Assembly: GCA_964485395.1 (NCBI GenBank)
Contig: CAZAJF010000007.1
Location: 1-64,000 of the forward strand
Source: JANNSO01 sp964485395
GTDB taxonomy: Bacteria > Spirochaetota > Spirochaetia > Treponematales > UBA12059
Length of the DNA: 64,000 bases
Reading direction: 5' to 3'
The position numbers and the translations under genes are program-made. This document shows, piece after piece, positions 16,644 through 25,456 of the stretch (positions within the stretch are counted from its first letter, which is position 1; each line of letters starts with the position of its first letter). The notes beneath the pieces are model-generated. The model was given only the letters and a program-made list of their open reading frames with translations. It was not told where the DNA came from and searched no databases.

Positions 16644-19517
16644 TTATTTTGTTTCCTGAGGCAGCAGGATATACACGAACTCGCGGTCTTTATTGAATAC
16701 TTCCTGCGCCATTTTTTGGAACAACTGGGCATCGATGCTCTTCAGGGATTCTGTTTCCCGCTCGCGCACGTTAAAGTCGTACCCGTACAACAGCGCCACC
16801 GCCAGGCGGTTGAGCCAAAAATCGTTGGTATCCATCCTGCTGTTTATATTACGCACGGCAGCCGCGCGGATCTGATCGATATACATAGGGTCAAACTTGC
16901 CGTCGAGCAAGGCCTGTATTTCGGCGCGCACGGCCGCTATCAGCTCATCTACCCGCTGCGGGTCCGTATTGAACGTAATCTTGAGTTGGAACTGGCTTAC
17001 CGGATTCTTGCTGAATTCCCCTTCGCAGGAAACGATATAGGTGCCGCCCAACTCTTCGCGCAAGCCGTCAAGCAGGCGATTGTTGAGGGCAAGCGCCATG
17101 TACTCCATGGTTTTCTGCCGTTCGTACGACCATGGGGCTTCCGTGGCCCACACCATGTTTACGGTAGCGCGATCTTCGCGCGCCAACTTGTACTCGATCC
17201 GCTGGTTTCCGGCTGCCTTCGGGCGGAGCGGCGCCTGCCATTGGGTCTTTCGCGGCGAACCCGCGGGAATGGCTCCGATATGCCGCGTCAACATGGGCTT
17301 GATTTCTGTTAATGAAAAATCACCAACGACGATATAGGTGAAGCCGGATGCGTTGGCGAACAGACCGTGCACCAGGTCGTGCGTTTTTTCCAGGGTGATG
17401 CCCTTGATGGCGTCGGCGTTCATGGAGGCCGTCCTGGGATTCTCGCCGTTCAGGTGCCTGTACCACGCGGTATTGTAGAGGTAATCGGGATCGTTGCCGT
17501 ATGTGCCCACCTGGGATATGAGACGGCTTTTCATGGCGCCGAAGGACTGCGGGTCCCTGCCCAGCTCCGCGGAATTGAGATATACGAGGCGGAGCAGCGA
17601 CTCGAGGTCTTTCTTCGTCGTTTTTCCGGACATGACTTCGGCGATGTCGGAAATGCTCCAGTCGAGGCTCACGGAAAGCGAAGCGGTAAGCTCGTCGACG
17701 CGCACTGCGTCCAGTGCGCCGAAACCGGCCCCGGACAAGAGCGCCGGAGCGAGGGTTGCCGTCTGATGGAGTTCCACGGGAAGGTTATAAAGCCCGCCCG
17801 GGGACAGGGCTATGAATTTTACGGTATCTTTATCGTAATAGGTGGGCTTGAGAAGGACGCGCGCGCCGTTGCTCAGCACCAACTCGGTTATTCCGTTTCC
17901 TAAGGAACGCTCGCTCACGATGGTTCCGGGTTCAGGCAAATTGTCGAAAAGCCCCCCTTGGGCGGCAAGCTCGACCGGGGGAGCAAGCTCTGCGGCTCGC
18001 GCCAACTCGAGGCGGGATTCGAACCCTTCCTTGGTAAGCGCGGCGTTCCAGGGTCCTTTCTTGGCGCGAACCGCCACGAAACCCTCGTCCTCCCCGAGAA
18101 TCGAGCGGGCAATGCCGCTCAACTCCGCGAGAGTCAGAGAATCCAGGGCATCTTTAATATATACGCGTTCGTTTATGATACCGGGCACAGGTTCGTTGTA
18201 CATGAAATTCCGGTCGTATTCATCGGCGAAACTGCTGCTCTTCAGGTCGTTGTCTTCTATGTCCAGCGTCGACAGCCACTTGCGGTAGGAATCCACCGTC
18301 CGCTGGAATTCACTCTGGGTAAAGCCGTGGCGGCGTATGCGCTCCACCTCGGTCGCAAGGTCGGAAAAAGCGTCAAGCTCCTTGCCGTCTTCCGTGGCGA
18401 GCGTAAACGCGTAAAGGCGCGTCTGTCCAAAAAAATAGTCGTCGTCGAAATTGGCCTCGCGCCATTTTTTGCCTCCGGCCCGCGTCAAGTTGGCAAGTCG
18501 CAGCTTGATGGCCTCGACCGCCACCCGCTGCTTCATCATCTTGAAATAATCGCTGATGAGCGTCTCGGCTTTGTAGGGCACGATTTTTTCGTAAAATACG
18601 ACGGACTGGTCGAAATCATTGTCGAAGGTGGACACGAAGCTCATTTGCTCCGTGGGAGCCACGGGAAAGAACGGACGAGGGCTGGTGACGCCGTCCTTGG
18701 ACGCGAAGGAAAATTCACGGACCACTGCCGACTCGGCCGTATGCACCTTGATGTCCCCCACGATGATGACGGCCATGCGCTCCGGCCGGTAATTGCGCTC
18801 AAAAAAGGCCTTCAGCTTTTCGCCGGTGGCCGCCTTGAGGTCTTCTTCCGTGCCCATGGGCTCGCGCTCGCCGTGCCTGGAACCGGCCAGCATCACCGGC
18901 AGCTCCCGCCTCCTGGCCACTTCGTCGGGACCGAGCCCCAGACGGCGTTCCTCGAGGATCACGCCTTTTTCTTTTTCCACCTCTATGGGATCGAAGGTGA
19001 TGGCGGTCGCCCAATCTTTTAGAACCTGCAGGCCGGTTATGAAAAGCTGCGGGTCGTCCGTCGGTATTTCAAGCGTGTAGACCGTTTGCTCGCGGGTGGT
19101 GTAGGCGTTTATTTCCGCTCCGAATTCCATGCCGATCGACCTGAGGTAATCGACGAGGGCATTTTCGGGGAAACCCGCCGTTCCGTTGAAGGCCATGTGC
19201 TCCACGAAATGCGCATACCCGCGCTCGCCGACTTCCTCGGCCGAGGAGCCGGTGGCCACTACGAGATACATGAGCACGCGTCCGCCGGGATTTCCGTTAT
19301 TGCGCAGATAATAGGTAAGGCCGTTGGGCAATACGGCACGCGTGAGCTCCGGAGCCAGCGGGAGGGCGTCACTCATCGCATAGACGCTGCCCCCCGGCAG
19401 GACGGAGGAAACCGGAGGCAAGTTCGCGTCCGGCGCACCCACGCAGGAAAAAAGCGCTATAGCAAGCGAGACGACGAAAAGGCCCAAAAAACCAGGGAGA
19501 CGCGTAGCTCGTTTCAT
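16644..19517 (-). CDS. M16 (insulinase/pitrilysin) metallopeptidase lipoprotein
   Basis: A 957-residue zinc peptidase with the two tandem halves of the M16 family. The active site HFVEH (residues 103-107) sits in the inverted HxxEH motif, with the downstream acidic ligand in EVEKEKGVILEERR. The second half (from about residue 540) lacks the motif, as expected for the inactive partner domain. The N-terminus is hydrophobic and ends ALFSC, so Cys25 may be lipidated. Family members degrade peptides in the periplasm or at the surface. It follows galU by 14 bases and probably shares its message; the bidirectional terminator lies downstream. Confidence 0.92.
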   Translation of the reverse strand: MKRATRLPGFLGLFVVSLAIALFSCVGAPDANLPPVSSVLPGGSVYAMSDALPLAPELTRAVLPNGLTYYLRNNGNPGGRVLMYLVVATGSSAEEVGERGYAHFVEHMAFNGTAGFPENALVDYLRSIGMEFGAEINAYTTREQTVYTLEIPTDDPQLFITGLQVLKDWATAITFDPIEVEKEKGVILEERRLGLGPDEVARRRELPVMLAGSRHGEREPMGTEEDLKAATGEKLKAFFERNYRPERMAVIIVGDIKVHTAESAVVREFSFASKDGVTSPRPFFPVAPTEQMSFVSTFDNDFDQSVVFYEKIVPYKAETLISDYFKMMKQRVAVEAIKLRLANLTRAGGKKWREANFDDDYFFGQTRLYAFTLATEDGKELDAFSDLATEVERIRRHGFTQSEFQRTVDSYRKWLSTLDIEDNDLKSSSFADEYDRNFMYNEPVPGIINERVYIKDALDSLTLAELSGIARSILGEDEGFVAVRAKKGPWNAALTKEGFESRLELARAAELAPPVELAAQGGLFDNLPEPGTIVSERSLGNGITELVLSNGARVLLKPTYYDKDTVKFIALSPGGLYNLPVELHQTATLAPALLSGAGFGALDAVRVDELTASLSVSLDWSISDIAEVMSGKTTKKDLESLLRLVYLNSAELGRDPQSFGAMKSRLISQVGTYGNDPDYLYNTAWYRHLNGENPRTASMNADAIKGITLEKTHDLVHGLFANASGFTYIVVGDFSLTEIKPMLTRHIGAIPAGSPRKTQWQAPLRPKAAGNQRIEYKLAREDRATVNMVWATEAPWSYERQKTMEYMALALNNRLLDGLREELGGTYIVSCEGEFSKNPVSQFQLKITFNTDPQRVDELIAAVRAEIQALLDGKFDPMYIDQIRAAAVRNINSRMDTNDFWLNRLAVALLYGYDFNVRERETESLKSIDAQLFQKMAQEVFNKDREFVYILLPQETK

Positions 19518-19531
19518 GACTGCTCCAATGC

Positions 19532-20368
19532 TTATTTTCTGGACGCGATGAATCTTTCTATCACGGCCTTATAGGACGGATCGTTCCAGGCATACTCGAG
19601 TATGGCTTCTAAATAACCAGCCGGTTCGCCGGTATCGAGGCGCTGGCCTTCCACGCGCGCCCAGGCTACCTTGCCCGAGGCGATCAGTTTATCCAACGCG
19701 AACATGTGGTAATATTCGCCGCTCGAGTGCCGTTTCCAGCCCTCTTCCAACAATGAAAAGAACTCGGGCGTGTAAAGGTAACGGCCAATCGATATTTCAT
19801 GGCTCGGTTCCTTGCCTTTGGCCGGTTTTTCGATGAAGCCCTTGACGTGAACCCCGTCCGCCGCCGGGTCGATGACGCCGTATCGAGAAACGTCTCCGTC
19901 TTCATGGCAGGCGGCCATCACCGAACAGCCTGTTTTTTCGTACATGTCGATGAGTTGGCGGGTCAGCGGCTTATTGCCGAAATGCAGGTCGTCCGGATAC
20001 GCCACCACGCAGGGTTCGCCGCCCAGAAGCGGTACGGCTTGCAGCAACGCGTGGCCCGTGCCCAGCATTTGGGTCTGGCGCACGAAGGAAAAATTGGCAG
20101 GCGGCGGCGCGGCCAACTGCAGTTTGTCTTTTTTACCCTCGCGCGTAAAAACGGCATCCAGCTCGGCATCGTGGTCAAAGTAGTCGTCGAGACACTTCTT
20201 CCTGCGGCTGGTAATTATGATGATATCGCTGATACCCGAGGCGATGAACTCGTCCACGATAAACGCGATGGCTGGCTTATTGATAAGCGGAAGCATTTCC
20301 TTGGGCACGGTTTTGGTAACCGGCAGGAAACGGGTGCCGTAACCGGCAGCAACTATTATACCCTTCAT
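19532..20368 (-). CDS. galU: UTP-glucose-1-phosphate uridylyltransferase
   Basis: Makes UDP-glucose from UTP and glucose-1-phosphate for envelope polysaccharides and glycolipids. The 278-residue length and motifs match GalU: AAGYGTRFLPVTKTVPKEMLP (nucleotide loop), LGTGHAL, YPDDLHF in place of the usual LPDD, and FIEKP. Late residues with RLDTGEPAGYLEAILEYA are also typical. It is the first gene of a pair with the M16 peptidase. A promoter places the transcription start one base before the ATG. A galE homologue lies at 57.8 kb and could act on the product. Confidence 0.95.
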   Translation of the reverse strand: MKGIIVAAGYGTRFLPVTKTVPKEMLPLINKPAIAFIVDEFIASGISDIIIITSRRKKCLDDYFDHDAELDAVFTREGKKDKLQLAAPPPANFSFVRQTQMLGTGHALLQAVPLLGGEPCVVAYPDDLHFGNKPLTRQLIDMYEKTGCSVMAACHEDGDVSRYGVIDPAADGVHVKGFIEKPAKGKEPSHEISIGRYLYTPEFFSLLEEGWKRHSSGEYYHMFALDKLIASGKVAWARVEGQRLDTGEPAGYLEAILEYAWNDPSYKAVIERFIASRK

Positions 20369-20375
20369 ATAATTT

Positions 20376-20404
20376 ATAGTAGCGCAGGGCCTGCTTTGTC
20401 ACAA
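20376..20404 (-). promoter_or_regulatory. Predicted galU promoter (leaderless)
   Basis: Minus strand: TTGTGA (20404-20399), 17-base spacer, TACTAT (20381-20376). The predicted start is 20369, one base before the ATG at 20368-20366, and no ribosome binding site is present. Confidence 0.5.
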
Positions 20405-20418
20405 GTAGGGATGAAAGA

Positions 20419-21354
20419 CTAAGCGAACAGCTCCATGACGGCCCGCCTGTAAGCCTCGAGCGACTTGGCTTTAATAAGCTCCCGCACGCGTTTTTCATCC
20501 TGCGGAAACGATGCCGCCAGATAGCCCCAGAATTCCTTCATTTTATCCAGCAAATGGCGCGGACCGTGCAGATAGTCGGCATAGCCCGAGTACAGGTCGT
20601 CGTGGAAAGCCTTGAGCGCGGGTTTTGGATCCGCAGGAATCGATTCGCCCTTGATGCGCGCCGGCAGGAAAGGGTCCATGATCGCTCCGCGCCCTATCAT
20701 CCAATCATGGATACCAGGGAATCGCTTTTGCAGAATCCCAAAACCGGCAGCATCCCGTATGTCGCCGTTATAGACCACCCGGTGGATCAACGACTCGGCA
20801 GCCTCGCCGAACGCGTCGAGGTCCACGCTTCCGCCGTACAGCTGCGTGGCGATGCGCGGATGCACGATGACCTTGGCCAGCGGATAGCGGTTGAGCACGG
20901 GTACGAGCGCGGGAAGATCGCCTTTGTCCGCCATGCCCAGGCGCACCTTCACCGACAGCGGAACGAGAGTTTCGGAGCAGGCTGCGTCGAGGAACCTATC
21001 GATGAGATCCGGGTGCGGCAAAAGACTCGCACCGCGAGTTTTTCTGGTTACCATCGGCGAGGGGCAGCCCAGGTTCCAGTTGACCTCGCCGTAGCCCATG
21101 CCCGCGATGACGTTGGCCGTGGAGATAAAATCCGCGACGTCGTTGGACATGATCTGCGGAATCAAGCGTATCCCGATATTCGTCGCCGGCAGAATATCCT
21201 TGAAGTGGGCGACATTGGCTTGTTCCGCGAGGCGTATAGACGGCGTGAAGGGAGCCATCGCGGTGTCGAAAGAAGTGAAATGCCTGAAATACGCATTCCT
21301 GAACACGCGTATCGTCACGCCGTGAAGCGGAGCCAGGCACAGGGTTGTTTGCAT
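20419..21354 (-). CDS. dus: tRNA-dihydrouridine synthase
   Basis: FMN enzyme that reduces uridines in tRNA D-loops. The 311-residue protein has the family's opening LAPLHGVTIRVFR, the catalytic cysteine in NLGCPSPMVTRKTRGASLL, VKVRLGM for substrate binding, VHPRIATQLYGG, VVYNGDIRD for phosphate binding, and IGRGAIMDP near the end. The CPSP signature is closer to DusC than DusB. Which uridine it modifies cannot be told. A promoter that leaves only about three bases of leader is predicted upstream, with an 8-base inverted repeat around its -35. Confidence 0.93.
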   Translation of the reverse strand: MQTTLCLAPLHGVTIRVFRNAYFRHFTSFDTAMAPFTPSIRLAEQANVAHFKDILPATNIGIRLIPQIMSNDVADFISTANVIAGMGYGEVNWNLGCPSPMVTRKTRGASLLPHPDLIDRFLDAACSETLVPLSVKVRLGMADKGDLPALVPVLNRYPLAKVIVHPRIATQLYGGSVDLDAFGEAAESLIHRVVYNGDIRDAAGFGILQKRFPGIHDWMIGRGAIMDPFLPARIKGESIPADPKPALKAFHDDLYSGYADYLHGPRHLLDKMKEFWGYLAASFPQDEKRVRELIKAKSLEAYRRAVMELFA

Positions 21355-21363
21355 TGCATAGTG

Positions 21364-21402
21364 AATATACCGGGGACGGGCGGAAAGTCAATGGCGCCCG
21401 TC
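21364..21402 (-). promoter_or_regulatory. dus promoter overlapped by an inverted repeat
   Basis: Minus strand: TTGACT (21391-21386), 16-base spacer, TATATT (21369-21364). GACGGGCG (21375-21382) and CGCCCGTC (21395-21402) form a perfect 8-base inverted repeat whose loop holds the -35. It could be an operator, or a weak terminator without a T run for the opp operon ending at 21412. Confidence 0.45.
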
Positions 21403-21411
21403 GATCTCACA

Positions 21412-22329
21412 CTACGTCCACGCCTCCAACTCCCGCTCGGAGCCGTACACGAAATGCCCCGGCTCCATCTCGGTCCAGGACGGCGGCTCCTTCGAATACT
21501 CGTGCATCGCAGCGTCGTACACCTCGAGCTTGCGTCCCTTCTCGATTTCGGGATCGGGCACGGGTACCGCGGAAAGCAAGGCGCGCGTATATGGGTGCGT
21601 AGGCTTGTCGAACAACTGCTCCGCCGGCGCCAGCTCCATGAGCTTTCCCCGGTAGATTACCGCGATGCGATCCGAGATGAACCGAACCACTGAAAGGTCG
21701 TGCGCGATGAACAGATACGAAAGGCCGCGGGTCTTCTTGAGCCGGTTGAGCAGGTTGATCACCTGGGCGCGGATGGAGACATCCAGCGCGCTGATTGGCT
21801 CGTCCGCCACCAGCAATTCGGGCTCCATCACGAGGGCGCGCGCGATACCGATGCGTTGTCGCTGGCCGCCGGAAAACTCGTGGGGAAACCGCGTGGCGAA
21901 CTCGGGCAGCAATCCCACCTCGAGCAGCGCCGATTCCACCTTGGCCGCGCGCTCGGCCTCGTTCTTGAAAAGCCTGAAGTTATATAAACCTTCGCTTACG
22001 ATATAGTCGATCTTGGCGCGCTCGTTGAGCGAGGCCATGGGATCCTGGAAGATCATCTGAATCTTCTGCCTGAGCTTCCGCTCCTCCGTGCCCGATATGG
22101 CTCCGCTGATGCGATCTTCGCCGAAGCGAATCTCTCCGCCGGAAAGCGGGTGTACGCGCATGATGGCGCGCCCTATCGTGGTTTTTCCCGATCCGGATTC
22201 GCCGACCAAGGACAGGGTTTCGCCTTTTCGGATCGCGAAACTCACGTCGTCCACCGCCTTGAAGGCCTTATGCCCGGAACCGAAGGTAACGGAGGCGTTT
22301 TTTACTGTAAGCAGGTTTTCATCGCTCAT
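21412..22329 (-). CDS. oppF: Oligopeptide ABC transporter ATP-binding protein
   Basis: One of two ATPases energising peptide import. The 305-residue protein has Walker A GESGSGKTT, the Q-loop IFQDPMASLNERAKI, the ABC signature FSGGQRQRIGIARAL, Walker B ELLVADEPISALD and an H-loop in IAHDLSVV. The C-terminal extension (HPYTRALLSAVPVPDPE) is the Opp/Dpp cysteine-poor variant of the usual nucleotide-binding C-terminal domain. It overlaps oppD by four bases and is the last gene of oppABCDF. Confidence 0.94.
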   Translation of the reverse strand: MSDENLLTVKNASVTFGSGHKAFKAVDDVSFAIRKGETLSLVGESGSGKTTIGRAIMRVHPLSGGEIRFGEDRISGAISGTEERKLRQKIQMIFQDPMASLNERAKIDYIVSEGLYNFRLFKNEAERAAKVESALLEVGLLPEFATRFPHEFSGGQRQRIGIARALVMEPELLVADEPISALDVSIRAQVINLLNRLKKTRGLSYLFIAHDLSVVRFISDRIAVIYRGKLMELAPAEQLFDKPTHPYTRALLSAVPVPDPEIEKGRKLEVYDAAMHEYSKEPPSWTEMEPGHFVYGSERELEAWT

Positions 22330-23498
22330 TTGGCGCCCCCTTTCGCTAATTTATCCGCCCGGGCAGCCGATGCCGCCCGTACCTTTTCCGCGTCCCCGTC
22401 CCGGGCCTCGTTGAGGCGCGCTCGCAGGCGCACAATCGTTTCCGGGACATCCACGCGGGGAGAGCGCGGATCCAGCAGCCATGTCTTGGCCCGGTGCGTC
22501 GGGGTAACCTGGAAGAACGGCGGCTCGTGCTCGAAATCCACCTTAAGCGCGAAAGGATTGCGGGGAGCGAAGGCATCCCCCTTTATGACTTTGAAAAGCG
22601 ACGGCGGAGCGCCTTTTATCGAGAACAATTCCTCGCCCTTTATGCCCAATTGCGGGAGCGAGGCTAAAAGAGTCCAAGTGTAGGGATGCCGCGCATCGTA
22701 GAATATTTCGTCCGCCAATCCTTCTTCCACGACCTGGCCGGCGTACATCACGGCGATGCGGTCCGCCATCTTGGCCACCACGCCCAAGTCATGCGTTATA
22801 AAAAGAACACTCATTCCGAGATCCCTCTGGAGGCTCTTGATGAGCTCCAGGATCTGCGCCTGGATGGTGACGTCCAGGGCGGTCGTAGGTTCGTCGCAGA
22901 TGAGCACTTCCGGCCCGCAGGCGATCGCCGAGGCGATCACGGCGCGCTGGCGCATGCCGCCCGAGAACTCGTGCGGGTATTGTTTGTAGCGGCGCTCGGG
23001 TTCGGAAATACCTACCCGCTCGAGCATGTCCAGCGCCAGGAGACGCGACTTCGAGGCGTCCAGACCGCGGTGCAGCACTGCCACTTCGCGTATCTGCTCT
23101 CCTACCGGCTTGAGAGGATTCAGCGCGGTCATGGGATCCTGGAAGATCATCGCGATCTTCTTGCCACTGATACCGTGCCAGTCCTTCTCCGTCTTGAGCT
23201 TCGCGAGGTCCACGCCGCGGTACATGACGGTGCCCGAACCTACCCGGCCGTTCTTGTCCAGCATGCCCAGGAAGCTTTTGGCGAACACGCTCTTGCCGGA
23301 CCCTGATTCCCCGACGACCGCCAAGGTCTCCCCCGCCCGGAGCTGGACGGAAGCCGACCGTACGGCGGTAAGGGCCTTGCCGCGCAGGCTGAAGTTTATC
23401 ACGACGTCGCGCGCTTCGATGAGCACGTCGCCCGCCCGCCTCGGGGATTCGTCCGGCAGGATTCCCGGGATTCCGCCTTGGTTATTCTTTATTCTCAT
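22326..23498 (-). CDS. oppD: Oligopeptide ABC transporter ATP-binding protein
   Basis: Partner ATPase to OppF. The 390-residue protein has Walker A GESGSGKSV, IFQDPMTALNPLKPVGEQI, signature FSGGMRQRAVIASAI, Walker B EVLICDEPTTALD and ITHDLGVV. The C-terminal domain keeps HPYTWTLLASLPQLG. It is longer than usual (about 330) owing to an extended N-terminus and a charged, alanine-rich tail. The start overlaps the oppC stop. Confidence 0.94.
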   Translation of the reverse strand: MRIKNNQGGIPGILPDESPRRAGDVLIEARDVVINFSLRGKALTAVRSASVQLRAGETLAVVGESGSGKSVFAKSFLGMLDKNGRVGSGTVMYRGVDLAKLKTEKDWHGISGKKIAMIFQDPMTALNPLKPVGEQIREVAVLHRGLDASKSRLLALDMLERVGISEPERRYKQYPHEFSGGMRQRAVIASAIACGPEVLICDEPTTALDVTIQAQILELIKSLQRDLGMSVLFITHDLGVVAKMADRIAVMYAGQVVEEGLADEIFYDARHPYTWTLLASLPQLGIKGEELFSIKGAPPSLFKVIKGDAFAPRNPFALKVDFEHEPPFFQVTPTHRAKTWLLDPRSPRVDVPETIVRLRARLNEARDGDAEKVRAASAARADKLAKGGAK

Positions 23499-24430
23499 AC
23501 GTGATTCCTCGGATCGGAGGCATCGGCGAACTTGTTGCCGGCGATATAGAATGAAATCGTCACGGCCGACAGGATCAAGGTGGGCCAGGTGAGCTGAAAA
23601 GGATATATCATGAAGTTATTCTTTCCCAGGTTGACGAGATTGCCCAGCGATACGGTATCCTGGGGAAGGCCGAGGCCGATGAATCCAAGAAATACTTCAG
23701 CGCCTATGGAATACGGTATGGTGAGGGCCGCCTCCATGATCACGAGACTTGCAAGGTACGGCAAGACGTTCTTGCCGAGGACGCGCGCCAACGGCGTTCC
23801 AAGGCAGCGGGAAGCGACGTTATACTCGGCGTCGCGGATCGTCAAAACCCGGTTGCGCACGAAACGGGCGATGCCTATCCAACCGGTGGCGCACAATGCC
23901 ACGATGATGGTCCAGAAACCGGGACGCATGATATAGGAAAGCAGTATGAGCAGCACGGTCTGGGGAATGTTGTTCAGCACATTGTAAAGTTCGGTTAACA
24001 CCCGGTCCAATCGCCTCACATAGCCCCATAGCATGCCCACGAGCACGCCGATGCTCACGTCGAGCAGCGCGATGATGAACGCCAACTCGAGGCTGGTACG
24101 GGTTCCGTACCAGGTCCGCGCCCACATGTCCCTGCCCAAGCCGTCGGTGCCGAAGATTCCGCCTCCCATCTCGGGCGACAGGTTCCATTTGTCCGGATTC
24201 AAATTCACCTCGTTGGGGTTGACGCGGGAAAAGACGGGATACAGGAAGGACGAGACCGTGAGGAGCAGTATGACGAGAAGCAGCGCTATGGACAGCCTGC
24301 TCTTGAAGAACGTGCGAAACGTGGAGCGCCAGTAGGAATACTGGGCGTAACCGGTGCGTTCGGCGGCGGCGGCGTCGAGATCCGCCCTCGCGAACAGCGA
24401 CGAATCTATTTCGGTTATCGGGGCTTTCAT
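23495..24430 (-). CDS. oppC: Oligopeptide ABC transporter permease
   Basis: Inner-membrane permease, 311 residues, with an N-terminal cytoplasmic segment, a first hydrophobic helix (IALLLVILLLTVSSFLYPVF), a periplasmic loop containing FGTDGLGRDMWARTWYGTR (the OppC/DppC signature) and five further helices. The coupling-helix region has SRCLGTPLARVLGKNVLP, the EAA-like loop that contacts the ATPases. It overlaps oppB and oppD by four bases each. Confidence 0.94.
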   Translation of the reverse strand: MKAPITEIDSSLFARADLDAAAAERTGYAQYSYWRSTFRTFFKSRLSIALLLVILLLTVSSFLYPVFSRVNPNEVNLNPDKWNLSPEMGGGIFGTDGLGRDMWARTWYGTRTSLELAFIIALLDVSIGVLVGMLWGYVRRLDRVLTELYNVLNNIPQTVLLILLSYIMRPGFWTIIVALCATGWIGIARFVRNRVLTIRDAEYNVASRCLGTPLARVLGKNVLPYLASLVIMEAALTIPYSIGAEVFLGFIGLGLPQDTVSLGNLVNLGKNNFMIYPFQLTWPTLILSAVTISFYIAGNKFADASDPRNHV

Positions 24431-25383
24431 GCCTTGACCCTCTCCTTCTTTGCGCCGGCGAGCTTGATTCGCGGGTCCACCAGCACCATGAGCACGTCGC
24501 CCAGGAATACGCCGAACACGCCCAGTACAGAGAAAATAAGCACCAGAGCCTGTACGAGGGGATTGTCCTGCTGGCGTATGGCGTACACGAGCAATCCGCC
24601 CAGACCCGGAATCGAGTAGATGCTTTCCACGATCAGGGAACCCGATACGGTAAGCAATATCTGGTACGGAAGGTATTGGACTATGGGAACCGCGGCGTTG
24701 CGGAGCACATGGTTCGTCATCACCTGCTTCCGCGGTATTCCCTTGGAAATAGCGAATTTTATATAATCTTTATTCTCTTCGTCAACCATGAAGCGCCTGA
24801 GCCAGATCGCGTACCACGCCACGCTGGAAAGCGCGATGGAAATTACCGGCAGTATCCACGAAACCGGCTGGTCCTCGTAGAAGATCATCGGCCACCCGAG
24901 GAGTCCGGATACCCAGGTCTGTATCAGGAAAAGATAGATGAGGCTGGGGATGGCGCGCACCATCACGATGTAGAACGTGCCTATACCGTCCACCAGCCGG
25001 TCTTTATGATTGGCCATGGCGATGCCCAGCCATAGGCCCACTACGATGCTTATGGAAATGGCGCATAATCCGAAGGCGAGGGAATAGGGAGCCTTCTGCG
25101 CGAGAATTTCCGCTATCGGAGTCTTGGGATACACTCTGATGGACCTGCCCCAGTCACCCTTGGAAAGCCCGACCGCGAATTTACCGAAGGCGGTAAAAGG
25201 GTCGTCGAGCACTCCGAGCGTCCGGAGATAGGCGGTACGCGCGGCCTCGTCCATGTTGATATAGTCGTCACGCTCGAAAAATCCGGTGGTAGGCATAAGC
25301 CGCAGCAGCATGAATACCAGGAACACCACCAGCATCACCGTGACGACCGACTGACCCAGCCGCTTCAGAATGTATGATTTCAT
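24427..25383 (-). CDS. oppB: Oligopeptide ABC transporter permease
   Basis: Inner-membrane permease, 318 residues, with six predicted helices. It opens with the family's YILKRLGQSVVTVMLVVFLVFMLLRLMP; the EAA-like loop is FAISKGIPRKQVMTNHVLRN and the later SLIVESIYSIPGLGGLLVYAI block is typical OppB/DppB. The start at 25383 has GGAG at good spacing. A strong hairpin separates it from oppA. Confidence 0.94.
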   Translation of the reverse strand: MKSYILKRLGQSVVTVMLVVFLVFMLLRLMPTTGFFERDDYINMDEAARTAYLRTLGVLDDPFTAFGKFAVGLSKGDWGRSIRVYPKTPIAEILAQKAPYSLAFGLCAISISIVVGLWLGIAMANHKDRLVDGIGTFYIVMVRAIPSLIYLFLIQTWVSGLLGWPMIFYEDQPVSWILPVISIALSSVAWYAIWLRRFMVDEENKDYIKFAISKGIPRKQVMTNHVLRNAAVPIVQYLPYQILLTVSGSLIVESIYSIPGLGGLLVYAIRQQDNPLVQALVLIFSVLGVFGVFLGDVLMVLVDPRIKLAGAKKERVKA

Positions 25384-25399
25384 TGCATCTCCATAAAAC

Positions 25400-25427
25400 A
25401 GGCGGGGTTCCATACGGAGCCCCGCCT
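25400..25427 (-). promoter_or_regulatory. oppA-oppB intercistronic hairpin
   Basis: AGGCGGGG (25400-25407) and CCCCGCCT (25420-25427) pair, with further GGA/TCC pairing inside. On the transcribed strand it sits between the oppA stop and oppB start and is followed by TGTTTTAT. Such structures often stabilise the binding-protein message or partly end transcription so that OppA outnumbers the permease. Confidence 0.6.
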
Positions 25428-25456
25428 TTGATTCACCGGACGGGAAAAAGCCGCGC

